Assembly (NCBI GenBank): GCA_029259775.1
Contig: JAJDEN010000033.1
Coordinates: 1-43,716 of the forward strand
Reading direction: 5' to 3'
Length of the DNA: 43,716 nucleotides
Source of the DNA: Planctomycetota bacterium
GTDB taxonomy: Bacteria > Planctomycetota > PLA2 > JAEUHO01
Below are positions 7,054-15,460 of this stretch, piece by piece. Numbering within the stretch: the first letter of the stretch is position 1; every line of letters starts with the position of its first letter. The notes under the pieces are model-generated. The model did not search any database, was not told the origin of the DNA, and saw only the letters and a program-made list of their open reading frames with translations. The translations under genes were made by a program, and so were the position numbers.

Positions 7054-8412
7054 ATGACGACCACACGACGAGAGATGCTGGCGGGCGCAGCGGCGGGGGC
7101 AGCGTTCCTCGGCTTGGCTGCACGTGCTGCGGATGCGGATGACAAGAAACATCCCGCAGCGCCCGCACCGAAAACCAGGCACCCGGGCGGACATCTGCCG
7201 ACGACGACGCTGGACGGAAGCACGTTGCCCTACCGCGTCGTAGACGGCGTGAAGGTGTTTCACCTGATCGTCGAACCCGTCCGGCACGAGTTCGCCAAGG
7301 GCTTGGTCGGGCACTGCTGGGGATTCAACGGGGAGGTTCACGGGCCGACCATCGAAGCCATCGAAGGCGATCGGATTCGGATCTACGTGACCAATCGACT
7401 GGACGCGCCTACGTCCATGCACTGGCACGGGCTGTTCCTGCCCAATGGCATGGACGGCGTGGGCGGGCTCTCGCAACGTCCGATCGACCCGGGTGAGACC
7501 TTCCGCTACGAGTACACGCTCAAGCAACACGGCACGTTCATGTACCACTCCCATCACGACGAGATGACCCAGATGGCCATGGGGTTGATGGGCATGTTCG
7601 TGGTCCACCCTCGAGAGGCGACGGGCACGAAGGTCGACCACGACTTCGTGTACATGCTCAGCGAGTGGTCCATGGACCCCGGCATGTGGCGGCCGAATCC
7701 GAACGAGATGAGCGACTTCAACATCCTCACACTCAACGGAAAAGCGTTTCCGGGCACGTCCCCCATGGTCGTTGGTCTGGGCGATCGCGTGCGCATCCGA
7801 CTCGGGAACTTGAGCGCCATGGACCACCATCCGGTTCACCTCCACGGCGTCGCCTTCAAGGTGGTTGCGACCGATGGCGGCAACATTCCCGAGCCGGGTC
7901 AGTGGCCGGAGACCACGGTCTTGGTTCCAACCGGAAGTACGCGCACGATCGAGTTCATTGCGGACAACCCGGGCGACTGGGCATTCCACTGCCACATGAC
8001 CCACCACGTCATGAATCAGATGGGGCACAACGTGCCGAATCTGCTCGGCGTTGACCCGAGCGCCTTCGATACGGCATTGATGGACCATGTTCCGGAGTTC
8101 ATGGAGTCGATGGACGAGGCCCAGGCGCCGGAGGCTGGACAGAAGCCGACCATGGGCGGCATGAAGCACGGTGGTGGCCACGCAGGGCATGGAGCCAGCG
8201 CGGCAAAGCCGGGCGCTCGACCGAAGAACGGCATTCCGATGATCGGCGGTGATGGGCCCCACGGCTACATCACGATGGGCGGCATGTTCACGATCCTGAA
8301 GGTCCGCGAGCACCTCGAGTCAACCAAGGATCCCGGGTGGTACGCGAACACGCCCGAGACGCAGGCAAAGCCCGCTACCGACGACGAGCTGAAACGCGAC
8401 GGCATCGGGTAG
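7054..8412 (+). CDS. Two-domain multicopper oxidase, Tat-exported (copper tolerance)
   Basis: A 452-residue periplasmic oxidase. The N-terminus has a twin-arginine signal (TTTRREMLAG). Trinuclear-site histidines lie in MHWHG (123-125), YHSHH (165-167), HPVHLHG (259-264) and HCH (312-314). The type 1 copper ligands are H259, C313, H318 and M323 in the HCHxxxHxxxxM motif. HSH and HPVHLH are only about 90 residues apart, so the central domain of three-domain laccases is missing and this is a two-domain enzyme. A Met/His-rich segment (MGGMKHGGGHAGHG, about 367-380) probably binds extra copper. The ATG lies one base after the TolC stop, with GGAGG inside the end of that gene. Likely role: oxidation of Cu(I) to less toxic Cu(II) in the periplasm. 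Confidence 0.93.
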   Translation: MTTTRREMLAGAAAGAAFLGLAARAADADDKKHPAAPAPKTRHPGGHLPTTTLDGSTLPYRVVDGVKVFHLIVEPVRHEFAKGLVGHCWGFNGEVHGPTIEAIEGDRIRIYVTNRLDAPTSMHWHGLFLPNGMDGVGGLSQRPIDPGETFRYEYTLKQHGTFMYHSHHDEMTQMAMGLMGMFVVHPREATGTKVDHDFVYMLSEWSMDPGMWRPNPNEMSDFNILTLNGKAFPGTSPMVVGLGDRVRIRLGNLSAMDHHPVHLHGVAFKVVATDGGNIPEPGQWPETTVLVPTGSTRTIEFIADNPGDWAFHCHMTHHVMNQMGHNVPNLLGVDPSAFDTALMDHVPEFMESMDEAQAPEAGQKPTMGGMKHGGGHAGHGASAAKPGARPKNGIPMIGGDGPHGYITMGGMFTILKVREHLESTKDPGWYANTPETQAKPATDDELKRDGIG

Positions 8413-8429
8413 TCCGCCGCAAGCGTGAT

Positions 8430-8451
8430 GTGCCGGGGCGTCACCCGGCAC
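8430..8451. terminator. Terminator-like hairpin between convergent genes
   Basis: Arms GTGCCGGG (8430-8437) and CCCGGCAC (8444-8451) form a perfect 8-bp stem with a 6-base loop. It lies in the 46-bp gap between the oxidase and the convergent antiporter gene and could end transcription from both sides. There is no U-tract. Confidence 0.5.
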
Positions 8452-8458
8452 GAAACGA

Positions 8459-9829
8459 TCAGTGAGATGACGAACCCGCACCGGGCTCGGTACGGCTCGA
8501 GGGTTCTTCGCGTGGCGCCCGGAAGAGGAGGACCCCGCCCACGACGGCCGAGAGGATGGACGCCGACAGGATGCCCACCTTCGCGACCTCCTGGCGGGCC
8601 GGGTCGGCGAAGGCGAGACTGCCGACGAACAGCGACATCGTGAAGCCGATGCCGCTCAGCACCGCCACCGCATGCACCTGACGCCAGCTCACACCGCGTG
8701 GGAGATCGGCCAGGCCAAGCCGTACCGCAATCGCCGAGAAGGCGAACACCCCCACCTGCTTGCCGATGAAGAGACCCGCGACGATACCGAGGCAGACCGG
8801 GTTGCCGAACGCGCCGATGAGGTCCCCACGAAGATTCAGCCCGGCGTTGGCGAGCGCGAACAGAGGCATCACGAGGAAGGTCACCAGCGGCAGCAGCGCG
8901 TGCTCGAGTTCCTGCAAGGGCGCGGTCGCGTCCGAGACCGTGCGCTGGACCCGGTGGAGCGTGTGCTGCTGTCCCGTCGTGAGCAGTTGTCCTTCCGGGG
9001 GCAAGCCCGTCCGCTTGAGCTCGGCCGTGAGGCCTTCGACGTCGGAGACGACGGCTGCGCCGTCAGCCCTCGTTCGGGCCGGAATGGTCATCGCCATCAG
9101 GACGGAGGCCAGCGTGGCGTGGATGCCGGACTTGAGGAAGGCGACCCAGACAAACGAGCCGATGATGAAGTAGAGGATGGCGTTGCGCATGCCGAGGAAG
9201 TTCGCCAGCGCGGAGAGGCAGATCAGCACGGCGCCGATCGCGAGACTCTCGAGCGCTATGGACTCCGTGTAGAACACGGCGATCACGACGATCGCCCCGA
9301 TGTCGTCCACGATCGCAAGTGCGGTCAGGAACACCTTCAACCCGATGGGGACGCGCGATCCGAGCAGCAGCAGGACGCCCAGGGCGAATGCGATGTCCGT
9401 GGCCATCGGGATGCCCCACCCGTGCTCGCCGGGTCCACCCGCGTTGATCGCGAAGTACACGGCGGCGGGCACCAGCATGCCGCCCAGGGCGGCGGCCAAC
9501 GGCAGGGCGGCCTTGCGGAGCGTGGACAACTCCCCGGCGAGGATCTCGCGCTTGATCTCGAGGCCGACGACGAAGAAGAACAGCGCCATCAGCCCGTCGT
9601 TGATCCAGAGCAGGACAGGCTTGTCGATCTCGAAGGCACCAAGGCCTACACGCGCGTGCGTCGTCAGCATCGCCTGGTAGCTGGCGTGCCACGGGGAGTT
9701 CGCCCACAGGAGCGCGGCGACCGTAGCAGCCATCAGCACGACAGCGCCTGCGACCTTGTTGTGCGCGAACAACTCGAACGGACGCGGGCCCTGATGGGAC
9801 GAGGGCGAAGGGGGCTGTGCTGAGTTCAT
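8459..9829 (-). CDS. nhaA: Na+/H+ antiporter NhaA
   Basis: A 456-residue inner-membrane antiporter that exchanges cytoplasmic Na+ for external protons and keeps pH and sodium in balance. It shows the NhaA core from end to end: INDGLMALFFFVVGLEIKRE after the first helices, MATDIAFALG with the helix-IV aspartate (D145), the paired ion-binding aspartates D175-D176 in LAIVDDIGAIVV, and the C-terminal GIGFTMSLFVGSLAF helix. A soluble-looking insert of about 40 residues in the middle (around TAELKRTGLPPEGQ) and a Ser/Pro-rich N-terminus make it slightly longer than the E. coli protein (388). It stands alone, convergent with the copper genes; no regulatory gene is adjacent. Confidence 0.96.
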   Translation of the reverse strand: MNSAQPPSPSSHQGPRPFELFAHNKVAGAVVLMAATVAALLWANSPWHASYQAMLTTHARVGLGAFEIDKPVLLWINDGLMALFFFVVGLEIKREILAGELSTLRKAALPLAAALGGMLVPAAVYFAINAGGPGEHGWGIPMATDIAFALGVLLLLGSRVPIGLKVFLTALAIVDDIGAIVVIAVFYTESIALESLAIGAVLICLSALANFLGMRNAILYFIIGSFVWVAFLKSGIHATLASVLMAMTIPARTRADGAAVVSDVEGLTAELKRTGLPPEGQLLTTGQQHTLHRVQRTVSDATAPLQELEHALLPLVTFLVMPLFALANAGLNLRGDLIGAFGNPVCLGIVAGLFIGKQVGVFAFSAIAVRLGLADLPRGVSWRQVHAVAVLSGIGFTMSLFVGSLAFADPARQEVAKVGILSASILSAVVGGVLLFRAPREEPSSRTEPGAGSSSH

Positions 9830-10078
9830 GTGTCAGGCCAATGCGGGCCGCCAGCCGATGGGTCGCCGGGCGCGCAGCGTCGAGCAAGATAGCCCTAGCG
9901 AGGTCCGCCCGCGTCATGCTAATCCGGTGTCGGCGCCGCTGCCTCGCCCCCGAATCCGCGTTGGCGGCGGGATCCGCGGGGTCGACGACGACCGACAGAC
10001 GGGCGCCCGCCTACGCGCTCGGGCTCGGTACCAGAGCGGAACCGAGTTGCAGGGCCGGCCTCGTGAACTGGAGTTCAA

Positions 10079-10939
10079 GTGGATCGTTTCAACCGCGTGA
10101 TCGTGGCCGTCGACCCTGGCGAGGCGAGTTCCGGGAACGGTGAGCCGGACGATCGGACCCAGCTCGCGCTGGCCCGAGCGGCATGGCTCGCCGGCGTCGC
10201 GGGCGCCGAGCTGCGCATCGTGACCGTGGTGTACCTGACGGTCACCGTCGAACCCCCGTGGCGTCACACGGCCGAACCGAACGACCGTCCCGTGGTGAAG
10301 GAGACGCTGGCTCGTCTGGAGGCGCTCGCTGCGGCGCCCCGCGCCCAGGGCGTGAAGACCAGTGTCGAGGTGCGCTTCGGACGGGTGACCGAGCAACTGC
10401 TCGAGTCGGTGAAGCAGTGGGATGCAGACCTCGTGGTCGTCGGCGGCGCCCGGCGCGAGGGTGCGCTAGGCCTTCTCGGAAGCACGTCGACCCAGGTCTT
10501 CCGCAAGGCGCCCTGCTCGGTGTGGATTGCGCGCCAGGATGTGGAGCACGACTTCAAGGAGGCGCTTGCGGCCCTCACTCCGGATGACCGTGCGCACGGC
10601 GTACTCAGAATCGCTTCAAGTTTCGCGGGCACGGTCGATGCGCGCCTGCATGTCGTGGGCGCGGTCGAGCACGCTTCGCCTGAGCGGCTTGCGTCCGTGC
10701 AAGCGTCGCTGGACGAGTGGACCAAGCCCTACGCATCGAAGGTCCGGTTCGGCGCGATCGAAGCGCTCCCGGGGGAGCCTGGTGAGGTCATCTTGGAACG
10801 GGCTGCCCGCCACGACGCGGAGATCGTCTTCATCGGGCCCTCTCGCCGCTCGGCCCTGGCGTCGTTCCTCGGCTCCCATCCAACGGGCTCCACGCTGAAG
10901 CGTCTGCGCTGCTCGCTTGTCTGCACCAGGGTGCGCTGA
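10079..10939 (+). CDS. Tandem universal stress protein (UspA family)
   Basis: A 286-residue cytoplasmic protein with two Usp domains. Domain 1 begins FNRVIVAVDPGE and ends with the nucleotide-loop pattern VVVGGARREGALGLLGSTS followed by APCSVWIAR. Domain 2 (from about 165) ends with the related IFIGPSRR-type loop GPSRRSALASFLGSHPTGS before CSLVCTR. The G-x2-G-x9-G-[ST] motif is nearly complete in domain 1, suggesting ATP binding, and degenerate in domain 2. The GTG at 10079 is used because GGAG precedes it by five bases. Usp proteins support survival under stress; the partner is unknown. It is transcribed alone between the divergent nhaA and the next lipoprotein gene. Confidence 0.88.
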   Translation: MDRFNRVIVAVDPGEASSGNGEPDDRTQLALARAAWLAGVAGAELRIVTVVYLTVTVEPPWRHTAEPNDRPVVKETLARLEALAAAPRAQGVKTSVEVRFGRVTEQLLESVKQWDADLVVVGGARREGALGLLGSTSTQVFRKAPCSVWIARQDVEHDFKEALAALTPDDRAHGVLRIASSFAGTVDARLHVVGAVEHASPERLASVQASLDEWTKPYASKVRFGAIEALPGEPGEVILERAARHDAEIVFIGPSRRSALASFLGSHPTGSTLKRLRCSLVCTRVR

Positions 10940-11005
10940 CGCGGCGCGGCATGGACCCTGACGCGAAGGCGTGAGGCCTCAGGCCGGGGGCGGTATCATC
11001 TCGCC

Positions 11006-12499
11006 ATGCTCAAGGCACACACGTATCGGCCGACGGCCTACCTGCTGGCTTGTCTGCTGCTCTGCGCGTGCGGTGGCAGCGGCACCACGCCCGCGCCGAT
11101 GGATCCTCCCGGCGATCCCGAGCCGCCGCCGCGCCAGACGTCGATCTACGAGATCGATGCGCCGTATCTCGGCGACACGGCCGCGTTCTGGGCGCGCGAT
11201 GACATCTACGTCATGCAGCCCGACCTCGAGCCGCTTGACCTCTGGCCCGACGAGATCGTGGACCCCGACGCGCACGGCATCCGCATCGTGGTGCTGCTGC
11301 CCGGCGACTACCGCGGCCGCTCGGACGGCTCGCTCCCAGCCGGCATCCTCATGATCCGGGCCTCGGGCAGCGAGGCCGAGCCGTTCCTCGTGACCTACGC
11401 GCCCGCGGTCGGGGCCGACATCCTGGCCGCGCCCCACGCCGCCGAGCGCCTCGATACGAGCAAGGCCCAGCTCGGCGGCTTCCGCCTGTGGAACCAGAAC
11501 CACCAGTACTTCCACGGCCTCACGTTCAGCGACGGAGTGGCCGCGTGCTGGATCCGCAACACCATCAACACGGTCATCGACAGCTGCGTGTGGAACAACA
11601 CGGGCGCACAGCCGCTCCGCATCCGGTTCGACGCGCACGACTGCCTCGTGCAGCGCTGCGTCATGCAGCGCTTGGTGAAGGAGAACTGGGGCAACAACGA
11701 CACGGTCGCGATCCAGGTGAGCGATGGCCCGAACACCGGCAACCGCATCGTCAGCAACGTCATCCTCAACTACACGGACGCCTACCAGCACACCGATCGC
11801 GACGGGGAGCCGTACGGCCTCGGCGCCGGCACGATCATCGACAACAACTTCTTCGGCTTCACCGCCGAGGCGTATACGCAGGAGCCCGAAGGCGAGTTGA
11901 TGTGCGGCGAGAACGCCATCGACATGAAGATGGGCGGCACCGAGACCGATCCCGTCCGTATCACCAACAACGTCTTCTTCGGCGCGCGCGCGACGAAGGC
12001 GGGCTGCGCCGCATCGGGCTCGGGCGGCTACGCCGTGACGCTGCACCGACTCGGCACGTGGATCGAGTTCTCGAGCAACCTGTTTCTGGACAACGACGCC
12101 GGCATCTTCCTCAACGCGTATTTCCTGAACAACGACGCGTCGCAAGGCCGCATCGACCCCAAGCTGACGATTACGGACAACCTCTTCTCCGGCGTGCGCA
12201 GCATGGCGACGGCCTTCCCCTCTCGGACGGGTCATGTGCTGACCGGTCCCAGCGCTGCGGTCTTCCATGGCAACGCCCTGGTGGACTGCGACCGCCTGAT
12301 GGAGCAGGAGCCGCTGCCCGGCACGGGCGAGCTCTCGATCCGCGACAACGACATCTACGGAGACGTTCTGCTGGACCCGCGAGATCAGCCGGCCCTGGAG
12401 GCGGACGGCAACGTGTTTCGCGCACCGCCGGTAGGTACGTCGCGCGTCCTGCACATCCCGTGGGTCGGCCGCACGCTCACCTTCACCGTGCCCGACTAG
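11006..12499 (+). CDS. Right-handed parallel beta-helix lipoprotein
   Basis: A 497-residue surface or periplasmic lipoprotein. The signal peptide ends with a lipobox and cysteine at 22, followed by a Gly/Ser/Pro linker. From about residue 90 there is a series of 20-25-residue turns with asparagine ladders (FHGLTFSDGV, TINTVIDSCVWNN, NRIVSNVILNY, IDNNFFGF, ITNNVFFGA, FSSNLFLDN, ITDNLFSGV, FHGNALVDC), typical of pectate-lyase-like beta-helices. Such folds bind or cleave polysaccharides; I see no defined catalytic triad, so the substrate is unknown. The C-terminus has no sorting domain. Stop TAG at 12497-12499 lies in the left arm of a terminator hairpin shared with the next, convergent gene. 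Confidence 0.82.
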   Translation: MLKAHTYRPTAYLLACLLLCACGGSGTTPAPMDPPGDPEPPPRQTSIYEIDAPYLGDTAAFWARDDIYVMQPDLEPLDLWPDEIVDPDAHGIRIVVLLPGDYRGRSDGSLPAGILMIRASGSEAEPFLVTYAPAVGADILAAPHAAERLDTSKAQLGGFRLWNQNHQYFHGLTFSDGVAACWIRNTINTVIDSCVWNNTGAQPLRIRFDAHDCLVQRCVMQRLVKENWGNNDTVAIQVSDGPNTGNRIVSNVILNYTDAYQHTDRDGEPYGLGAGTIIDNNFFGFTAEAYTQEPEGELMCGENAIDMKMGGTETDPVRITNNVFFGARATKAGCAASGSGGYAVTLHRLGTWIEFSSNLFLDNDAGIFLNAYFLNNDASQGRIDPKLTITDNLFSGVRSMATAFPSRTGHVLTGPSAAVFHGNALVDCDRLMEQEPLPGTGELSIRDNDIYGDVLLDPRDQPALEADGNVFRAPPVGTSRVLHIPWVGRTLTFTVPD

Positions 12500-12518
12500 G
12501 CTCGGTCCGACGAGCCTA
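12497..12518. terminator. Bidirectional terminator containing both stop codons
   Basis: Arms TAGGCTCG (12497-12504) and CGAGCCTA (12511-12518) form a perfect stem with loop GTCCGA. The first three bases of the left arm are the TAG of the beta-helix gene, and the last three of the right arm are the complement of the TAG of the minus-strand gene, so each gene ends exactly at the hairpin. Confidence 0.65.
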
Positions 12519-12755
12519 ACCGATCTCCACGAACTCGAAGCGGGACCCGACGCGCTGGACGTACCGGGCGGTCACCTCCAGGCCAGCGGGGTCGTTGTTG
12601 GTGATGCGGTACGACGCGCCAGGCGTAAGCAAGACGATCGGCTCCCCCTTGAGGACGATCTCATCGGTGGTGTCCTCGAGGATCGCGCGCGCGCCTTTCA
12701 TCACGGCCGCGCCGCCCTCGCCGTCGAACACCTCGACGCCATCGTAGATACTCAC
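12516..12755 (-). CDS. Small hypothetical protein, beta-rich
   Basis: A 79-residue protein beginning at a GTG with GGAGG five bases upstream. The predicted order is short beta strands throughout (IVLKGEPIVLLTPGASYRI, LEVTARYVQRVGSRFEFVEI), with no cysteines, signal peptide or membrane segment. I do not recognise a family. It could be a small single-domain beta-barrel. It is convergent with the beta-helix gene and shares a terminator hairpin with it; the clear ribosome-binding site and termination structure support it as a real gene. Confidence 0.65.
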   Translation of the reverse strand: MSIYDGVEVFDGEGGAAVMKGARAILEDTTDEIVLKGEPIVLLTPGASYRITNNDPAGLEVTARYVQRVGSRFEFVEIG

Positions 12756-12993
12756 GACTGCCTCCGCAGTGGAACCCCCTGACGTACACCACTACACGAT
12801 GAGCGGACGGGCCCCAGGAACATTTCAGGGTGTGCTCGCGCCGAGCCGTTCGCCGGTGGATGCGGTCGAATCCGTATCGCGTGGGGCGCGCATGTGTTCC
12901 GCGGGCGCATCAGCTTGAATTGTGACGCGTCCGGCCTCATCTGGAAGCGCCTACCTCCGTTGTCACGCGTGCGGAACGAGGAGAAGACCGAGG

Positions 12994-13641
12994 ATGCGGA
13001 AACGAATCTCATGGGGCCGGCTTGCGGCCTGCGTCTGCCTGACGCTGGCCCTCGGCACGCTGGCGGCATGCGGCGGCGGCGCCGGCAGCAACGACACGGA
13101 GGCCCCGGCGGCTCCGGGCAACGTCGGCGGCGGTCCGCCTGCAGGCGGGGGCGGCACGCCGGCAGGCACGCCGCCTCCCACGGGCCAGCGGATCACCAGC
13201 GGCGTCGTCGCGACGTTCATCCAGGCGGGCGAGCAGTTCACCGTCTGGATCACGAATCCGGTCGAAGCGCAACTCATGTGGGACATCGCCAACCACCGCG
13301 CGAACTTCACGAGCGTCTCGGGAACGATTGCCACAGGCTCCGGCTTCGCGACACACAACGCCCCGTGGACCTGGCATCTGGACCCCGCTTCCGTGCGGCT
13401 GAACAGGCCGGTCAACCAGTTCGTGCGCTTCCCGGGCCTCCCCTCGCAGGTGGAGGCGAACGTCGCGGGGCTCGTCGCCATGGGCAAGGTCAAGCAAGCC
13501 GGGAACGGGGACACGCGGCTGTTCTTCACGGTCGATCTTCGAGGCGACGTACCGACGTCGGGCGAGCCTCCGAGCCCGCCCCTGCCTCCCGTGGCGGCCT
13601 TGCGGCTCCCCGACCCTGCGGCGTCAGCGGAGTCGCGCTAG
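12994..13641 (+). CDS. Lipoprotein with BP74-like domain
   Basis: A 215-residue lipoprotein. The start at ATG 12994 gives a proper signal peptide with lipobox LAACGG (Cys 26); an upstream ATG in frame would destroy it. A Gly/Pro-rich linker (30-65) leads to a globular domain with VVATFIQAGEQFTVWITNP and the hallmark APWTWHLDPASVRL, which matches the core of the BP74 N-terminal domain family (first known from a Dictyostelium calcium-regulated actin-bundling protein and found in bacterial secreted proteins). The function of bacterial members is unclear; protein or polysaccharide binding has been suggested for the fold. A short Pro-rich C-terminus follows. Its stop overlaps that of the convergent next gene. 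Confidence 0.75.
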   Translation: MRKRISWGRLAACVCLTLALGTLAACGGGAGSNDTEAPAAPGNVGGGPPAGGGGTPAGTPPPTGQRITSGVVATFIQAGEQFTVWITNPVEAQLMWDIANHRANFTSVSGTIATGSGFATHNAPWTWHLDPASVRLNRPVNQFVRFPGLPSQVEANVAGLVAMGKVKQAGNGDTRLFFTVDLRGDVPTSGEPPSPPLPPVAALRLPDPAASAESR

Positions 13642-15239
13642 CCGCGCGCGGCGAACGTCGCCACGGCGTTCGCGCGGTGCTCGATCAGTGTGTCCTTGCC
13701 GCCCCAGATGGGCAGCCGGCGACCAATGGCCGAGAAGATGTCGTGCACCATGAACTTGGCCACGGTGCCGTTGCTCTGCGCCGAGGCGGCGAGCAGCTGC
13801 AACGGGTAGGCCGTGTTGCCGACGACCGGTAGGAGACCCACGGCCAACGCCACGACCGGCAGGTGGCGACCGCGGAACATCGCCTGGACCGTGCGGCCGA
13901 AGGTGTAGAGCGTGCGCCCGATGGCGCCGCCGTAGACGGCGACGAACGCGACGAGCCACCAGCTGTCGATGTAGCCCATCAGCTTGAGCGCAGGAATGAG
14001 GCCCCATGTGATCAGCTTGAGCCCCGGCTTCATGGCCAGGTGAACGCCGAAGTCGGCGACGTACTCGGCCGCGTCGCTCGTGCGCATCGACTCGCGGACG
14101 TCGCGGGCCTGCTCGCGCGTGAGGAATCCGCGTTCGCGCCAGTCGAGCACACGGCGCCGGACGTAGCCCGTAGCCCAGCGCTCGCGCACCCGCTGCGAGA
14201 AGAAGAACTTTGCCCAACGACCGAGGCCCGCAATCAGCGGGCGCGGCTTGAGATGCGCCAGGCCCAGGAGGACGGCACCGCCGGCCTTCTTGGCTGCCTT
14301 CACGACGCCCCTACCGACGAGGTGCAGGATCCAGCGCGCAGGGCGCTTGGCGTAGTGCTCGGCCTGCGCATCGGTGATCTTGCCGATGGCGTGGTTCGAC
14401 GTGACGCTGCGCTGGTGGCGTGAGAAGGCCTTCCAGGCTCGCTGCGCCGACTCGAGCGCATCGACGTCGGCCTGCATGCGCACGTAGGGCGCCGAGCCGA
14501 GGCTCGCCTGGAGGGCTTCGCCGTGCTCCTGCACGTAGGCGCGCAGCCGCGGCAGGTCCGCATCATCGAAGAGCCAGCGGCCGTGCTTCACGCTCAGCGG
14601 CAGGTACGTACGGAAGAGATGCCAGGGGTTGAACGGGAAGAGTGCGGGCACGCCCGACTCGGCGTCGATCCACACCCAATGCGGCGTCTCGCCTTCCTTC
14701 GCCTGGCGCATGAAATTCGCGGCGGCCACGGGGTTGCCCATGCCGGCCTGCCATAGCAGGCCGTCGAAGCCAGCGGCCTTCAGGTGCTTCTGCAGCGGAC
14801 GGAGCACGTCCTGGACAAGCTCCTTGACCTCGCCCTTCGCTTCGCCGCATGCGGGATGGCGCAGCATCGCGTGGCGCCCTTCGATCAACTCGGCGGCGAG
14901 TTCGTAGGCCTTGGCATCGTCGTCCCAGCGCACGCCGCGCGTCTCGGGCAGTCGCACGCGCTCGCCAAACCAGTGCTTCACGAGCGGCTCGAGGATGCGG
15001 CGGCGCAGCACGGCGGCCTCGACGGCGGGCTTGCACCAGCGGTAGGGGTTCACCGCGCCGGTGAGCACGGTCATCACGAGCGAGCTGGCGCGGTCGGGCA
15101 CCAAGACCTTGCAGGCCCAGCGCATGCCGTCCTCACCGAACTCCTCGTAGACGGTTCCCGAGCGGCCACGACCCAGCTTGCGGCGCGCGGACGCGTCGCG
15201 CGGAAGGGGAGCCGGGCGCGGGGGAGAGGCGGGTCGCAT
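13638..15239 (-). CDS. Kinase-like membrane protein of unknown function
   Basis: A 533-residue protein starting at ATG 15239. The N-terminal part resembles a protein-kinase fold: a glycine-rich loop LGRGRSGTVYE (about 22-31), WACKVL with a candidate lysine K44, a helix-rich segment, then GMGNPVAAANF (about 167-177) where the catalytic loop would be, and WVWIDAESG (188-196) with D192 in the DFG position. The classical HRD motif is absent, so it is a divergent or inactive kinase. The C-terminal third contains two hydrophobic segments (around LITWGLIPALKLMGYIDSW and LPVVALAVGLLPVVG) that anchor it in the membrane. It is divergent from the six-helix membrane protein gene, so the two may share a promoter region. 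Confidence 0.75.
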   Translation of the reverse strand: MRPASPPRPAPLPRDASARRKLGRGRSGTVYEEFGEDGMRWACKVLVPDRASSLVMTVLTGAVNPYRWCKPAVEAAVLRRRILEPLVKHWFGERVRLPETRGVRWDDDAKAYELAAELIEGRHAMLRHPACGEAKGEVKELVQDVLRPLQKHLKAAGFDGLLWQAGMGNPVAAANFMRQAKEGETPHWVWIDAESGVPALFPFNPWHLFRTYLPLSVKHGRWLFDDADLPRLRAYVQEHGEALQASLGSAPYVRMQADVDALESAQRAWKAFSRHQRSVTSNHAIGKITDAQAEHYAKRPARWILHLVGRGVVKAAKKAGGAVLLGLAHLKPRPLIAGLGRWAKFFFSQRVRERWATGYVRRRVLDWRERGFLTREQARDVRESMRTSDAAEYVADFGVHLAMKPGLKLITWGLIPALKLMGYIDSWWLVAFVAVYGGAIGRTLYTFGRTVQAMFRGRHLPVVALAVGLLPVVGNTAYPLQLLAASAQSNGTVAKFMVHDIFSAIGRRLPIWGGKDTLIEHRANAVATFAARG

Positions 15240-15460
15240 CGAGATTCGAGACACAGACTGCTCCAGGCGGACGGTCCAATCCACCTGTCGACCAGTCCCG
15301 GCCCATGTCCTTCGGGAATTCGGGCCGCGGGACACCAAACAACACGCAAACCCTGAACGACCCGTGGAGCTGCCCCCCCCATCCGGCCGATCCAAGGGGG
15401 CAGGCGGAGCCCACCACGTGGGAGGACTGCCCAGCACGAGCGGACAGGATCCCCCCCACC

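Noticed and set aside
13638..15437. N-terminal extension of the kinase-like protein to 15437
   Set aside because: The extra 66 residues are Pro/Gly/Ser-rich without a ribosome-binding site and cover the divergent gene's promoter region; ATG 15239 is more plausible.
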